40,512 nucleotides of DNA from Bacteroidaceae bacterium (GTDB lineage: Bacteria; Bacteroidota; Bacteroidia; Bacteroidales; Bacteroidaceae): contig JAKSLM010000024.1 in assembly GCA_024401225.1 (NCBI GenBank), forward strand, positions 1 through 40,512, in the 5' to 3' direction. Both the position numbers and the translations under genes were made by a program. Of this stretch, positions 26,801 through 35,617 are shown one piece after another (within the stretch, counting starts at the first letter, position 1; the number at the start of each line of letters is the position of its first letter). A model generated the notes under the pieces. That model saw only the letters and a list, made by a program, of their open reading frames with translations, searched no databases and was not told where the DNA came from.

Positions 26801-28458
26801 GCCATTGCTGTCATGAGGAGTTTATCGAGGAATGCCGCCTCAGCTGTGATCTGAGCCACATCGAGCAGACCGTTCTCAAGAATATAAACAGCTGTACCGT
26901 TGCCATTGTATTCGCCTGCAACTGGACTTTCATCACCATTCACATAGTCAGAAAGGTAGTCAACCTCCTCGTTCTGCTTTGCCGAGTCGAGCCAAGTCAT
27001 AGCCTCTTCAAGCTTAGCGGTGTAGGCCTTATAAGCTTCTACGCTTGGAGCAAGAGCTGCGCTTGCAGCATCGAACGCATCGATAGCAACAGCCATTGCC
27101 GCTGGTTCAGTAGCAGCAATAAGAGCTTCCTTTGCTGCAGTGTATGCTTCATAGAGCGACTTCTGGCAGTAATCGCTTTCATCGAAAGCAGGAGCATTCT
27201 TGATTGCGAGGTCAACAACATACTTGTAAGCCTCTGCACTTGTTCCGAGGTACTCGAGCTTCACGTTATCAAGACCTACCCAGTTCATCTTGTTTGCCTC
27301 TACCTGAAGACCAAACTCAAGGTTCTGCTTCTCGAGGAGGAACGTGTAGACGTCAGTAGGTTCGTTGATATTGATGTTGGTAGCAGTAACAGGAGCCTTG
27401 CCCTTATCGGCAAACAAGTTCACTCCTGTACCTGTATTAGTAAATGCAAGAGCGCTAAGGTGATAAACACCTACAGGCATATCCTTTGCTGTAGCACTGA
27501 TTGTACCGCCTACTGTGAAGTTGCCATTGTTCCAGTTCTCGTAGTGGATACCTGTCACAGCATAGTCAGCAGCATTATTGCCATTGTCTGCACCCTTGTT
27601 CTGAGCACTTGTTGTAGAAGTCCAATCGCTTGCATCCTTGTTCTCAAAGTCGTAGAAAAGAACTGTGAATGGATTCTCAACCGATGCAGCATTGAAGCCT
27701 GCGTTCTGTACAGCTTCAGCAAGAGCCACGCGGGCAGCCTTGAGCTGCTCAGCTGTACTTGAAGTGTTGTCGTATACAGCCTTTGCAGCAGTGGCGTCAA
27801 CACCTGCTGCCACAGCCTTATCAATCACCTTGCCAAGCTCTACAGCAGCTTCGTACTGCTCGATAGCAGCAACATAAGCGGTATAAGCAGCTGGAGTCAC
27901 AAAGTACCAGATGATCTGGCACTGATCCATAGTGTAGCCATCAGGATTCTCTGGGTCACAGAAGTAGAGACGAGTGTCGCCTACCTTTGTTGTATTGATG
28001 CCAAGGTAAGCTCCTGGGAAGTCTGAAGGCTTAAAAGTCTCATTAGCAGCAGAGAGACCGATCTTGTAAGTACCGTCGCCCTGCGCCTCAAATGTGTATT
28101 GGTTGTTTGTCTTGCCGTAGATAGTGTTGTCTACGTAGATAGCATCAAAACCATCAACAAACATGTAACCGATCTGATTCTGCATACCACCCTGAAGCAC
28201 ATAGTTGGTGATGTAGTAAGAACCATCGATCGTTCCGTTCTGAATGTACACCTTGTGACCAAGTGTAGCACTTACACTGGCACGTGTACCCCACTCGTTG
28301 GCTCCGAGAAGGAAACCGTCTGCCTCCTTATTGTAGAGGTAGCATTCCTCACCTACTGCGAGAGGTGTGCTTGCAGGAGCTGCAGGCTTTACCCACTGCG
28401 CAAATGAAGATGCACATACCAAAAGGGTAGCAACAAAGAGAGTAAATCTGTTCTTCAT
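23875..28458 (-). CDS. Giant secreted modular protein with three near-identical modules and T9SS-type tail
   Basis: 1527 residues. Signal peptide ending SSFA-QWVKP. The N-terminal module (about 35-190; LYNKEADGFLLGANEWGTRA) looks beta-trefoil or lectin-like. Helical FIVAR-like segments follow (AVYDNTSSTAEQLKAA), interleaved with jelly-roll-like domains containing FDVNQTLTGL- or LNQTISGLP-type phrases. Residues about 885-1480 are three modules of about 198 residues, nearly identical over long blocks. The C-terminus (AYYSVSGAKLDAPQKGINIV to ILVK) is a T9SS-type sorting tail. No catalytic motif was found. Likely a surface adhesin or glycan-binding protein, paired with the related gene at 28672. 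The gene has its own promoter and terminator. Confidence 0.75.
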   Translation of the reverse strand: MKNRFTLFVATLLVCASSFAQWVKPAAPASTPLAVGEECYLYNKEADGFLLGANEWGTRASVSATLGHKVYIQNGTIDGSYYITNYVLQGGMQNQIGYMFVDGFDAIYVDNTIYGKTNNQYTFEAQGDGTYKIGLSAANETFKPSDFPGAYLGINTTKVGDTRLYFCDPENPDGYTMDQCQIIWYFVTPAAYTAYVAAIEQYEAAVELGKVIDKAVAAGVDATAAKAVYDNTSSTAEQLKAARVALAEAVQNAGFNAASVENPFTVLFYDFENKDASDWTSTTSAQNKGADNGNNAADYAVTGIHYENWNNGNFTVGGTISATAKDMPVGVYHLSALAFTNTGTGVNLFADKGKAPVTATNININEPTDVYTFLLEKQNLEFGLQVEANKMNWVGLDNVKLEYLGTSAEAYKYVVDLAIKNAPAFDESDYCQKSLYEAYTAAKEALIAATEPAAMAVAIDAFDAASAALAPSVEAYKAYTAKLEEAMTWLDSAKQNEEVDYLSDYVNGDESPVAGEYNGNGTAVYILENGLLDVAQITAEAAFLDKLLMTAMAAGMSDGDDCTDIIKNAAFTSNEAWSKGLCNFNLGPDGAKVAEGFNIAFDVNQTLTGLQNGLYELTLNGFCRNAGYDKPEYTTEEAGVRAYVYMNSFETKLPQIETGAVAEVSDDIKADCAEREGIGFVPNGVNSASAAFQEGRYAVKLYALVTDGTMKIGIRNDLRYEDSWVCWSGLKLTFRAKNADALASVIASQTPIANAMLDNYAGQTEINALSAAIENAKSAENDDLYDAFKAMKIAMDEVTTGTELYAELNTSLAALKDAIENNTKADASTVAMAQGVYDDAKAAYDAKSYDNAAADAAIAEVSAATVSVKMGKINASEDNPVNFTSAIVNNNFDPARGSKDAGTIEGWVTTPMNGYKQNSVSYNRAAFELNQTISGLPKGKYKVTVHTYYRAGYWDEEEAHMANGENTHLTTLYAQTSAGKATTPVMNLTEGAVKETELPENCGNTYTLSSGLRAPDGTSPTVAFFNAGYYLNELRFEVPEDGQVTIGLSKTEVYPNDYEVVGAWELWYMGDGGAAVKDTVDVTDYITNNNFDPARGSKDAGTIEGWVTTPMNGYKQNSVSYNRAAFELNQTVKGLEPGRYLVTVHTYYRAGYWDEEEAHIANGENTHLTTLYAQTSADKYSTPVMNLTEGAVKETELPENCGNTYTLSSGLRAPDGTSPTVAFFNAGYYLNKLEFVVPADGQVTIGLSKSEVYPNDYEVVGEWRLYRLPDASAITEEDYTDFIVNPTFDPARGSKDAGTIEGWVTTPMNGYKQNSASYNRAAFELNQTIKGLPEGTYKVTVHTYYRAGYWDEEEAHMANGEDTHLTTLYAQTADNKYSVPVMNLTEGAVKETELPENCGNTYTLSSGLRAPDGTSPTVAFFNAGYYLNELPFYVGNDGTVTIGLSKKEIFPNDYEVVGAWHLYYYGSGNNVEQIGGATAVEAIDVAPIEIATPVAYYSVSGAKLDAPQKGINIVKMSNNTVIKILVK
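24017..24606 (-). repeat. Module copy C of the giant protein (approximate ends)
   Basis: Landmark FDPARGSKDAGTIEGW ends near 24597; the landmark CCGCGTGCAGGGTCGAA starts at 24581. It differs from the other copies at only scattered places (for example NSASYN for NSVSYN, GEDTHL for GENTHL). Confidence 0.8.
24607..25197 (-). repeat. Module copy B of the giant protein (approximate ends)
   Basis: The same landmark starts at 25172, 591 bp (197 codons) from copy C. Confidence 0.8.
25198..25795 (-). repeat. Module copy A of the giant protein (approximate ends)
   Basis: The same landmark starts at 25769, 597 bp (199 codons) from copy B. DNA identity is high, including synonymous positions, pointing to recent duplication or gene conversion. 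Confidence 0.8.
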
Positions 28459-28522
28459 AAATTAATAATTAGTGATTATATAGTTTCTTTTATAAGTATA
28501 AACATGATAGAATAAGTGGGTG

Positions 28523-28553
28523 CAAAATTAGGCATTTAATTCCACATATCAAA
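28523..28553 (-). promoter_or_regulatory. Promoter of the giant protein gene
   Basis: On the minus strand TTTG (28553-28550), a 19-bp spacer, then TAATTTTG (28530-28523). This is a textbook Bacteroidota -33/-7 pair, suggesting strong constitutive expression. The leader is about 58 nt. Confidence 0.75.
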
Positions 28554-28595
28554 ACATTTTACGCTTTTTCTTCCAAACCGACCTATTATGCACAC

Positions 28596-28634
28596 AAAAA
28601 GAGGAGCGTGCCAAACCGAGTTGACACGCTCCTC
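28596..28634 (-). terminator. Intrinsic terminator of the second large secreted protein gene
   Basis: GAGGAGCGTG and CACGCTCCTC form a 10-bp stem with a 14-nt loop on the minus strand, followed by five T residues (28600-28596). It lies 37 bp after the stop codon at 28672. Confidence 0.85.
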
Positions 28635-28671
28635 ATGAGAGTTATATTATTATGTATAATGTACGCGCGAA

Positions 28672-31600
28672 TTACTTAACGAGTACCTTCTTGACAGAAC
28701 CGTCAGACATCTTGATGATGTTGAGACCCTTCTGTACGTTAGCTACACGAGCACCAGATACTGAGTAGATAACTACAGGAGCAGCACTTGTAGACTCAAC
28801 TACGTCGATAGCAGTATTGTCAGCTGGAGATTCTGGCTTAGAGCTTGAAGCACCGTAGTAAGTAAGAGTGTAGTTGTCGACCATCACCCAACGAGCTGAG
28901 AGCTCACCGATAGACTTAGCACCGATCAAGAGATCCTCACCTTCCTTGAGGTTGATGATTACGCTATAAGTGTTGCGAGCATCACGACAACCTTCGGTCT
29001 GAATAGCGATTGGATCGCTGAGTACTGTACGTACTTCCTCGCCAGTAACACCAGCTGCATAGATGTAAGCACGACCCTCACCTGGACCAGCCTCTACGTC
29101 ATTGAGAGAGTTAGAAGCCTCACAAGTGATTTCGTATGTACCTGCTGGGAGACCAGTAAGCTTCTGATAGAAGTCGAAGATAGTCTTGCTACCGTTAGAT
29201 GGGCTCCAGAACTCCATAGATACACCACCGTCGTAACCAGTCTGTACCTGATAGTTACCTTCTGCACCTTCGCCCTTAACAACTGTCCAACCTGTTGGCT
29301 GGCTTGTAGCAGCATTCTGCTCGAAGTCAGGGTTAATGATCATCTGAGTGAATGTAACTGGAGTCTCATCGCTTGCATTTTCGTATGCTGGGATACGGAG
29401 AGCAGCATCAACAGCCTCCATCTTCTCAATGAGAGCAGCAAGCTCATCATTGTTAAGAGCAGCCCAGTTACCGATTTCCTCAGCGATAGCATCGAACTCA
29501 GCCTTACCAGCTGCAGAAGCAGCATCGTAGTTAGCATTGATGTTCTCAAGGAGAGTGTTGTACTTAGCCATAGCCTCAACGTTAGCCTTAGCTAATACGA
29601 GAGCAGCGTTAACCTTCTCGAGAGCCTCGTACATTTCGTCGCCGTCAGCTGCACCAAGAGCGTCCTGAGCAGCAGAGATAGCCTTTTCAACCTCAGCCTT
29701 AGTTGGATCTGTGAGGTTATCCTCATTCTTCTCAGCATAGTCAGTGAGTGACTGAACATAGATTGGGAGCACGTTAGAGAGAGCCTCTACCGACTTACCT
29801 TCGTAAGTAAGCTTGAAGTTACCCCAGAGAGCCCATACGTGAGTAGACTTAGTGTTACGTACACCGATAGTCATCTTACCGCCTTCTACAAGACCGTAAG
29901 CAGTAGCCTTATAACGACCTGCAGAGAATGCTACAGAAGCACCTTCCATACCGTTTGGCCAGTAGCCTTCTTCGTCGCTTGAGTCAACGTTGTCAGCAGG
30001 TGACTTGTGACCTACAGCTGTACCGTCCTCGTTCTGGAAGAGAGGGTTAGTAGTCCACTTACCATCTGCACCATTAGAGAGGTAGCAGTTGAAACCATCG
30101 ACAGCCTGATCCTTAGGAAGCTTGCCATCGAGGATGTTCATGAGTGGAGATGAGAAGTCGTTGAGGTAGATCTCAGCTGGAACCTCTGTGTCAACACCAT
30201 CGTCGAGACGGCAGAAACCGTTAAGAGATACTGAGTAGATACCGTCTGGTGCCTCAACCTCCTGAGAGATGTCGAAGTAGCTATGCCATGACTCACATAC
30301 AGCAGCAGTAGCGATACCACCTGTCCATGCGAAGTTAGTTGGCTGAACGTTTACTGTCCAACCCTTACCGTTTGCATCTGTGAAGCCAGGGTTAGTGATA
30401 GCCTGAGTGAAGTCACCGCCTTCTACGATTGACTTACTTACTGCATCCTTGAAGAGTGCCTCAACTGTATCGATGTATGCGAGAACCTCCTCAGTAGTCA
30501 TTGTACGGTCACCGTCCTCCATGATTTCTACTGGAGTAACCTCAGGATAGCCATCGCCAGCCTCGCCCATGAAGAAGTCAGCGAATGCAGACCACTCGTC
30601 ACCTACGAGGTCCTGCTTCTCTGCGATTTCCTTCTCCCACTGCTTGATAGCGTCGATGAGCTGCTTGTAAGCTGCGATGTTAGCATCGAGAGCTGCCTTA
30701 GCAGCAGTTGCTGCAGCTGCAGCAGCTGAAATCTCCTCTGGCTCTGTAGCAGCATCGTATGCTTCTGCAGCAGCATTGTAAGCGTCGATGAGATCCTGCT
30801 TAGCGTCAGTACCCTCGTACTTGTTGAATGTGTATGACTGCTTAACGAGGAGTGCTGCGTTGTTGTCTACATCATCATTACCGTAGTAGAGGAGTGAAGT
30901 CTCCTTGAATGCCATCCAGTTGAATGTAGCGTCCTTGATGTCGAAACCGAACTCGATGTCAGCTGTCTCACGGAGGATAGCGATGATAGTAAACTTGTTA
31001 GGGTTCCAGAGTACGCACTTGCTACCAGACTTGTACATGTCAACCTGCTCGTCGAGAGTTACAGACTGGTCACCGAAGTACATCTTACAACCTGTAAGAG
31101 CATCAACGTCACCCTTCTCATTGTAGAGACGAACATTTACAGAGAACTTATAAAGACCAGGAGCAGCATTCTTCAATACCTGATATACCTTCTGGTCAGA
31201 GAGGATAGAACCGCTACCTACCCAGTCCTCACAGAATGGAGTAGTCATGTCAGTACCGTCAGCACCACCGTTAGCCTCAGTCGACCAAGTGTTAGTGTGC
31301 CATGTACCTACATCACCTGTACCTGTGAACTCACGAGTCCAAGGACCAACGTCCGAACCGTCACCGATAGTAGCAGTATAGTCTACTGGGCTGTCGAATG
31401 AAGCCTGAGTAGCGAGGTAACCGTTGATGATCTCAGCAATCTGAGCCTCAGCAGCAGCGAGTTCCTCAGCAGTAGAAGCGATATTGTTGTATACTGCAAC
31501 TGGAGCAGAGAAATCGAGGCTTGGATATGTCTTCTTAGCATCAACGAGAGCCTTGTGGAATGATACTACAGCATCAGCAATCTTGCCAGCAGCATCGAGT

Positions 31601-32319
31601 TCCTCGATAGTAGAAGATGTGTTGTTGAACACCTTATTGATGTTAGCGAGGTTGTAAGCATCGTCCTCAGCAACCACTGCATCGATCTTACCCTTGAGGT
31701 TCATAGCTGCGAGGTAGAGCTCTACCTGTGGCTTGAGAGCCTTGTACTCAACAGAGTCGATGAAGTACCACTCATTGTAGAACTGACCTGAGATACTTGG
31801 CATAGACTCGCCGTCTACCTCATAGTAGTCCTCAGGATCGCTCATGTAGCAACGAGTGTTGCCCGAGAGGCCGCGATAGATTTCAGCTACACCGAATGTG
31901 CCACCGTACTCTGTGTTAGAGATCTTGTAGCTGCCATTCTTATTCTCTGAGATCTGCCACTTGTCAGTACCTGGATAAGAAGAGTTACCAACATTGTTGC
32001 CTGCGTCTACCCACATTGCATCGTATCCGTTACATGACACGTAGAGCCATGCATTCTTTGATGCTGGATAGCAAGCGAAGTTGTAGAAAGTGCCATCGAC
32101 CGAAATAAACTTGATCGAGTCAGCAACTGTAGCAACTGAAGCACGTGTGCCCCAATCGTTGGCTCCTGCAAAGAAGCCACCAGCTTCCTTATTGTAGAGG
32201 AACTGCGCTGTGCCGTCAGTAGCCATCTTCTGAATCTGTGAAGGTTCAGGCTTTGTCCACTGTGCAAACGACGCAATGCTCACTACAAGCGAAGCGAGAA
32301 GAAGTAATGATTTCTTCAT
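28672..32319 (-). CDS. Large secreted modular protein, relative of the 1527-residue protein
   Basis: 1215 residues. It shares with the neighbour the signal-peptide junction (FAQWTKPEP), the N-terminal lectin-like module (LYNKEAGGFFAGANDWGTRAS), helical FIVAR-like spacers (VFNNTSSTIEELDAA, VYNNIASTAEELAAAE), jelly-roll-like modules (LTGLPAGTYEITCEAS) and the T9SS-type tail (IYSVSGARVANVQKGLNII to KKVLVK). It lacks the triple module. No enzyme motif was seen. The two genes are probably an ancient tandem duplication that diverged. Likely role: surface adhesion or binding of host or dietary glycans. The exact promoter is uncertain; a near-consensus TACTTTG (one base short) lies about 110 bp upstream. 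Confidence 0.75.
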   Translation of the reverse strand: MKKSLLLLASLVVSIASFAQWTKPEPSQIQKMATDGTAQFLYNKEAGGFFAGANDWGTRASVATVADSIKFISVDGTFYNFACYPASKNAWLYVSCNGYDAMWVDAGNNVGNSSYPGTDKWQISENKNGSYKISNTEYGGTFGVAEIYRGLSGNTRCYMSDPEDYYEVDGESMPSISGQFYNEWYFIDSVEYKALKPQVELYLAAMNLKGKIDAVVAEDDAYNLANINKVFNNTSSTIEELDAAGKIADAVVSFHKALVDAKKTYPSLDFSAPVAVYNNIASTAEELAAAEAQIAEIINGYLATQASFDSPVDYTATIGDGSDVGPWTREFTGTGDVGTWHTNTWSTEANGGADGTDMTTPFCEDWVGSGSILSDQKVYQVLKNAAPGLYKFSVNVRLYNEKGDVDALTGCKMYFGDQSVTLDEQVDMYKSGSKCVLWNPNKFTIIAILRETADIEFGFDIKDATFNWMAFKETSLLYYGNDDVDNNAALLVKQSYTFNKYEGTDAKQDLIDAYNAAAEAYDAATEPEEISAAAAAATAAKAALDANIAAYKQLIDAIKQWEKEIAEKQDLVGDEWSAFADFFMGEAGDGYPEVTPVEIMEDGDRTMTTEEVLAYIDTVEALFKDAVSKSIVEGGDFTQAITNPGFTDANGKGWTVNVQPTNFAWTGGIATAAVCESWHSYFDISQEVEAPDGIYSVSLNGFCRLDDGVDTEVPAEIYLNDFSSPLMNILDGKLPKDQAVDGFNCYLSNGADGKWTTNPLFQNEDGTAVGHKSPADNVDSSDEEGYWPNGMEGASVAFSAGRYKATAYGLVEGGKMTIGVRNTKSTHVWALWGNFKLTYEGKSVEALSNVLPIYVQSLTDYAEKNEDNLTDPTKAEVEKAISAAQDALGAADGDEMYEALEKVNAALVLAKANVEAMAKYNTLLENINANYDAASAAGKAEFDAIAEEIGNWAALNNDELAALIEKMEAVDAALRIPAYENASDETPVTFTQMIINPDFEQNAATSQPTGWTVVKGEGAEGNYQVQTGYDGGVSMEFWSPSNGSKTIFDFYQKLTGLPAGTYEITCEASNSLNDVEAGPGEGRAYIYAAGVTGEEVRTVLSDPIAIQTEGCRDARNTYSVIINLKEGEDLLIGAKSIGELSARWVMVDNYTLTYYGASSSKPESPADNTAIDVVESTSAAPVVIYSVSGARVANVQKGLNIIKMSDGSVKKVLVK

Positions 32320-32699
32320 TGTTACGGTTGAATTTAAAAGATTAGTAAAAATATGTTTGTTAACTTATTTAAGTCAATAGCTAAAGCCACTTCTTCCGGT
32401 ATATTATTATATAAGGTGTAAAAGAATGTTCTGCAAAGTACTTAAAAAAAAACGAAACAACCAAACTTTTTTACACAAAAAGCATTATATAGGTAAAAAA
32501 AAGACAATTCACACATCATTTGCCCACCATTTCAGTACAATCATGACGTTCAACATCGAAATGGCTTTTGGAACACATTCCAAGGGATTATTGACACACT
32601 TTGTCGCCATAAAGGAAAAAACATTCCATTTTTATTTGGTGATTGATAATATATTCGTACTTTTGCAGACGAATTACCTAAAATAAATAAAAAAACAAG
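32320..32699. other. 380-bp divergent intergenic region
   Basis: It holds the leader of the minus-strand secreted protein gene, an A-run near 32447, an inverted repeat CCATTTC (32527-32533) / GAAATGG (32558-32564), and the porin promoter at the right end. An 86-codon frame (32426-32686) shows no family features and has low-complexity Lys-rich sequence; I do not call it a gene. Confidence 0.6.
32635..32665 (+). promoter_or_regulatory. Promoter of the porin gene
   Basis: TTTG (32635-32638), a 19-bp spacer and TACTTTTG (32658-32665): a full Bacteroidota consensus, 34 bp before the ATG at 32700. Confidence 0.75.
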
Positions 32700-33770
32700 A
32701 TGAATAACTACAAGAAAACACTTGCAGCATTACTCCTTTTAACTCCTGCCTTCGCACTATCATCAATGGCGCAAGAGGATAAAGGTACCAAAATAGACCA
32801 ACTGAGCGTCGAGTCACGCATAAGTTACGACTATCAGGGACGTGAAGCAACTCCCGATAGGATTGAAAACAAAGGATTCAAAGGCAAATTCCTCAATCTT
32901 CGCATCGACGGCCAGATCGTGAAGGGACTGACATTCAGCTACCGCCAGCGTCTCAACAAAAACACCGACCAGACATTCTTCGACGCAACCGACTGGCTCC
33001 ATGTCGACTGGGCAGCAACCAACCGTCTCTCGCTTTCAGCCGGAAAGCAGGTCGTGGCTATTGGTGGATATGAATACGACCGCGCACCTATCGACCTCTA
33101 CTCATGCTCTGAGTTCTGGAACAACATACCATGTTATCAGCTCGGCGTATCAGCCACCTACCGACTTGGCCAGAAGCACTCTCTCCTCCTCCAGGTGTGC
33201 AACTCGCCTTTCCGCTCATGGATGAACAACAACAATTCATACGGCATCAACCTCATGTGGTACGGAAACGTAGGCCGCTGGCAGACCATGTACAGCGCTA
33301 ATATGCTTGAGTATGCACCAGGCGATTGGGTGAAGTACATCGCACTCGGCAACCGCTTCCTCATTGCCAACGGTTTGCACCTTGATGTCGACCTCATGTC
33401 ACGCTCTGCTTTGGACCAGTCAGCACTCTTGAAGGACTTCTCCATCATGTCCGAGCTCTCATACTCGCCAACCAAAGCCCTTCGTTGCTTTGCGAAGTAC
33501 ACTTACGATCAGAACAAGAGCGGCGACAATGCCGACAAACTCATACTCGATGGCACACAGCTCCAGATGGGATCAGCAGGAGTGGAATGGTCGCCTATCG
33601 ACAACAACTACCGCGATGCGCTTCGCCTCTATGCCACAGGAAGCTACAGCTGGGGTGACAACACCAATCCTAACGGCACCATGCAGGACAAGGAACTGAA
33701 GATCGAAGCCGGAGTGAAATTCCGTCTCGACATCCTTGAAGGCATCCAACGTATGATTCCACGCAGATAA
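32700..33770 (+). CDS. Outer-membrane porin-like beta-barrel protein
   Basis: 356 residues with a signal peptide (about 1-24, cleavage after SSMA). The rest consists of alternating strands with girdle aromatics (LTFSYRQRLNKNTDQTF, LSLSAGKQVVAIGGYEYD, LRLYATGSYSWGDN), typical of phosphate-selective-porin-like (OprO/P type) proteins of Bacteroidota. Substrate is unknown. It is followed after 112 bp by the inner-membrane permease on the same strand, so the two could form an outer/inner-membrane pair; a stem-loop lies in the gap. Confidence 0.75.
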   Translation: MNNYKKTLAALLLLTPAFALSSMAQEDKGTKIDQLSVESRISYDYQGREATPDRIENKGFKGKFLNLRIDGQIVKGLTFSYRQRLNKNTDQTFFDATDWLHVDWAATNRLSLSAGKQVVAIGGYEYDRAPIDLYSCSEFWNNIPCYQLGVSATYRLGQKHSLLLQVCNSPFRSWMNNNNSYGINLMWYGNVGRWQTMYSANMLEYAPGDWVKYIALGNRFLIANGLHLDVDLMSRSALDQSALLKDFSIMSELSYSPTKALRCFAKYTYDQNKSGDNADKLILDGTQLQMGSAGVEWSPIDNNYRDALRLYATGSYSWGDNTNPNGTMQDKELKIEAGVKFRLDILEGIQRMIPRR

Positions 33771-33800
33771 ATAGTTTAATCCAAAATGAAATTCACCTTC

Positions 33801-33854
33801 AAAGATAAAGAAGATTGAGCAACAGTCTTTTCTTCCTTAATCTTCTTCCTCTTT
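33801..33854. other. Imperfect stem-loop between porin and permease genes
   Basis: A 16-base arm at 33801-33816 pairs with 33839-33854 (14 of 16 matches) around a 22-nt loop, with CCAAA / TTTGG able to extend it. There is no U-tract. It may lower expression of the downstream gene or stabilise the porin mRNA. Confidence 0.4.
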
Positions 33855-33882
33855 GGATGCTGCACTCTTTAATCTTAATAGT

Positions 33883-35595
33883 ATGAACAAAACAAAAAAA
33901 CTACTGCCGAATGGTGTAGCTTGCCTGCTCATCATTGTAGTAATCTTCGGCTACTTGTCGTGGGTAATGGGATTGACCAACATGCTCAATACCATCATGA
34001 AGACTGCCCACGACCTGCTCATCAACACCGTGTTCTACCTCATGGGCATGTGTGTCATTACAGGAGCCCTCGGAAAGGTGCTCGTAGAGTTTGGAGTAGT
34101 CGACCTCTTGCAGCGACTGCTCAAGCCAGTCATGAAACCGCTGTTCAACCTGCCAGGCGTTGCTTCGCTCGGTGCCGTGCTTACCTTCCTTAGCGACAAC
34201 CCTGCCATCATCGGACTGAGCGAGGACCGCAACTTCGCCAAGTACTTCAAGCGCTACCAGCACGTTTCGCTCGTCAACTTCGGCACCACCTTCGGCATGG
34301 GTCTCCTCGTCATCATCTTCATGATGGGACAGGGCTACTTCGCCGCCCCATTCATCGGATTCATAGGCGCCATTGCTGGTTGTATCGTCACCACGCGCCT
34401 CATGCAATACTTCACCTGCAAGGACTTTCCTAACTTCCGCGATGAGGATGCCATCTCGGCCGAGGAACTCAAGGCCATCAACACCGAGAGCAACGATGAC
34501 GAGAACAGCACACAGGCCTCTCGCCCATCAATCTTCATCCGCGTGCTCGATTCGCTTCTCGACGGAGGAAAGTCGGGTGTAGAGATCGGACTTGCCATCA
34601 TCCCTGGCGTGCTCATCATCTCAACTTTCGTCATGATGCTCACCTTCGGTGGATCGGTTGAAGGTATCGACCAGGCAGGCAATGAGATCATCGTATACTC
34701 AGGAGGAGCATACCAAGGTACCGCCCTGCTCCCTTGGCTCGCAAGCAAGATCAGCATCATCTTCGAGTGGTTCTTCGGCTTCACCGCCCCTGAGCTTATC
34801 GCCTTCCCTATCACCGCATTAGGTGCAGTAGGAGCAGCGCTCGGTCTTATACCAGAGTTTGCCAACAAAGGCATCATCGACGGCAATGCTATTGCAGTAT
34901 TCACCGCCATGGGTATGTGCTGGAGCGGATTCCTCAGCACCCATGCAGCAGCACTCGACTCCCTTGGCTATCGTGCCCTCGTGCCTCGTGCCTACGTCAG
35001 CCACCTCATCAGCGGTATTGCTGCCGGCGTCGTAGCCCATTGGTCGTTTGTAGCCATCACCTTCATCACCACCCTCTTCCAGCCTCAACCAGTATGGGAG
35101 ACAGAAGCAGAGGCTATCAACTGCCAGGAGCAGAAGACCTACACCATCAACATCACCCAGCTCGAGGACAGCAGCTACGTAGTTAAGGACTGGTTCGGTG
35201 TCAAGGGTACTGACCTCTCATTTACAGTCAACCGTGCCGATAGCTTCCTCATCATCAACAACAGCTATGCAGAGAAGCGAGGCTACTTCTTCGTACGCAT
35301 CAACCCTAAGGCTCAGGCACATGGCGAAGTATCGTACGCATGTATCTATCCAAGCCGCGGCTACTCAGGCTACGACGGTGACAACGAGAGCGGATCGTTC
35401 TACCTGTTCACCTACCTCTACGATGCATTCAACCGTGCTGTAGGCGGCGGATACTACGAAATCACGTGGGGAGGAGCCAAGCCTCAGACTCAGGAGGTTC
35501 AGAAGCAAATGAACGAAACTCTCGAGCAAGCTCTCGACTCTCTCAACCGTGTCGCCGAAATCAACGACTCTATCGAAGCCATAAAGAAAGAGTAG
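33883..35595 (+). CDS. Nucleoside-recognition (Gate) domain inner-membrane permease with extra C-terminal domain
   Basis: 570 residues from the ATG at 33883; a TTG ten codons earlier is less likely. Multiple membrane segments form two Gate-like halves: LDS(L)LDGGKSGVEIGLAIIPG and TFLSDNPAIIGLSED are characteristic of SpmA/YjiH-type nucleoside recognition proteins. Residues about 415-540 form a soluble beta-rich domain (KTYTINITQLEDSSYVVKDW, GYFFVRINPKAQAHG) not seen in the short family members, then an acidic helical tail. The substrate is unknown. The 22-bp palindromic array begins 23 bp after the stop. Confidence 0.75.
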   Translation: MNKTKKLLPNGVACLLIIVVIFGYLSWVMGLTNMLNTIMKTAHDLLINTVFYLMGMCVITGALGKVLVEFGVVDLLQRLLKPVMKPLFNLPGVASLGAVLTFLSDNPAIIGLSEDRNFAKYFKRYQHVSLVNFGTTFGMGLLVIIFMMGQGYFAAPFIGFIGAIAGCIVTTRLMQYFTCKDFPNFRDEDAISAEELKAINTESNDDENSTQASRPSIFIRVLDSLLDGGKSGVEIGLAIIPGVLIISTFVMMLTFGGSVEGIDQAGNEIIVYSGGAYQGTALLPWLASKISIIFEWFFGFTAPELIAFPITALGAVGAALGLIPEFANKGIIDGNAIAVFTAMGMCWSGFLSTHAAALDSLGYRALVPRAYVSHLISGIAAGVVAHWSFVAITFITTLFQPQPVWETEAEAINCQEQKTYTINITQLEDSSYVVKDWFGVKGTDLSFTVNRADSFLIINNSYAEKRGYFFVRINPKAQAHGEVSYACIYPSRGYSGYDGDNESGSFYLFTYLYDAFNRAVGGGYYEITWGGAKPQTQEVQKQMNETLEQALDSLNRVAEINDSIEAIKKE

Positions 35596-35617
35596 TCCCA
35601 CGACTACCCTGAAAACA

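Noticed and set aside
32426-32686. An 86-codon plus-strand frame upstream of the porin
   Set aside because: Low-complexity Lys-rich start, overlaps the porin promoter, no recognisable domain.
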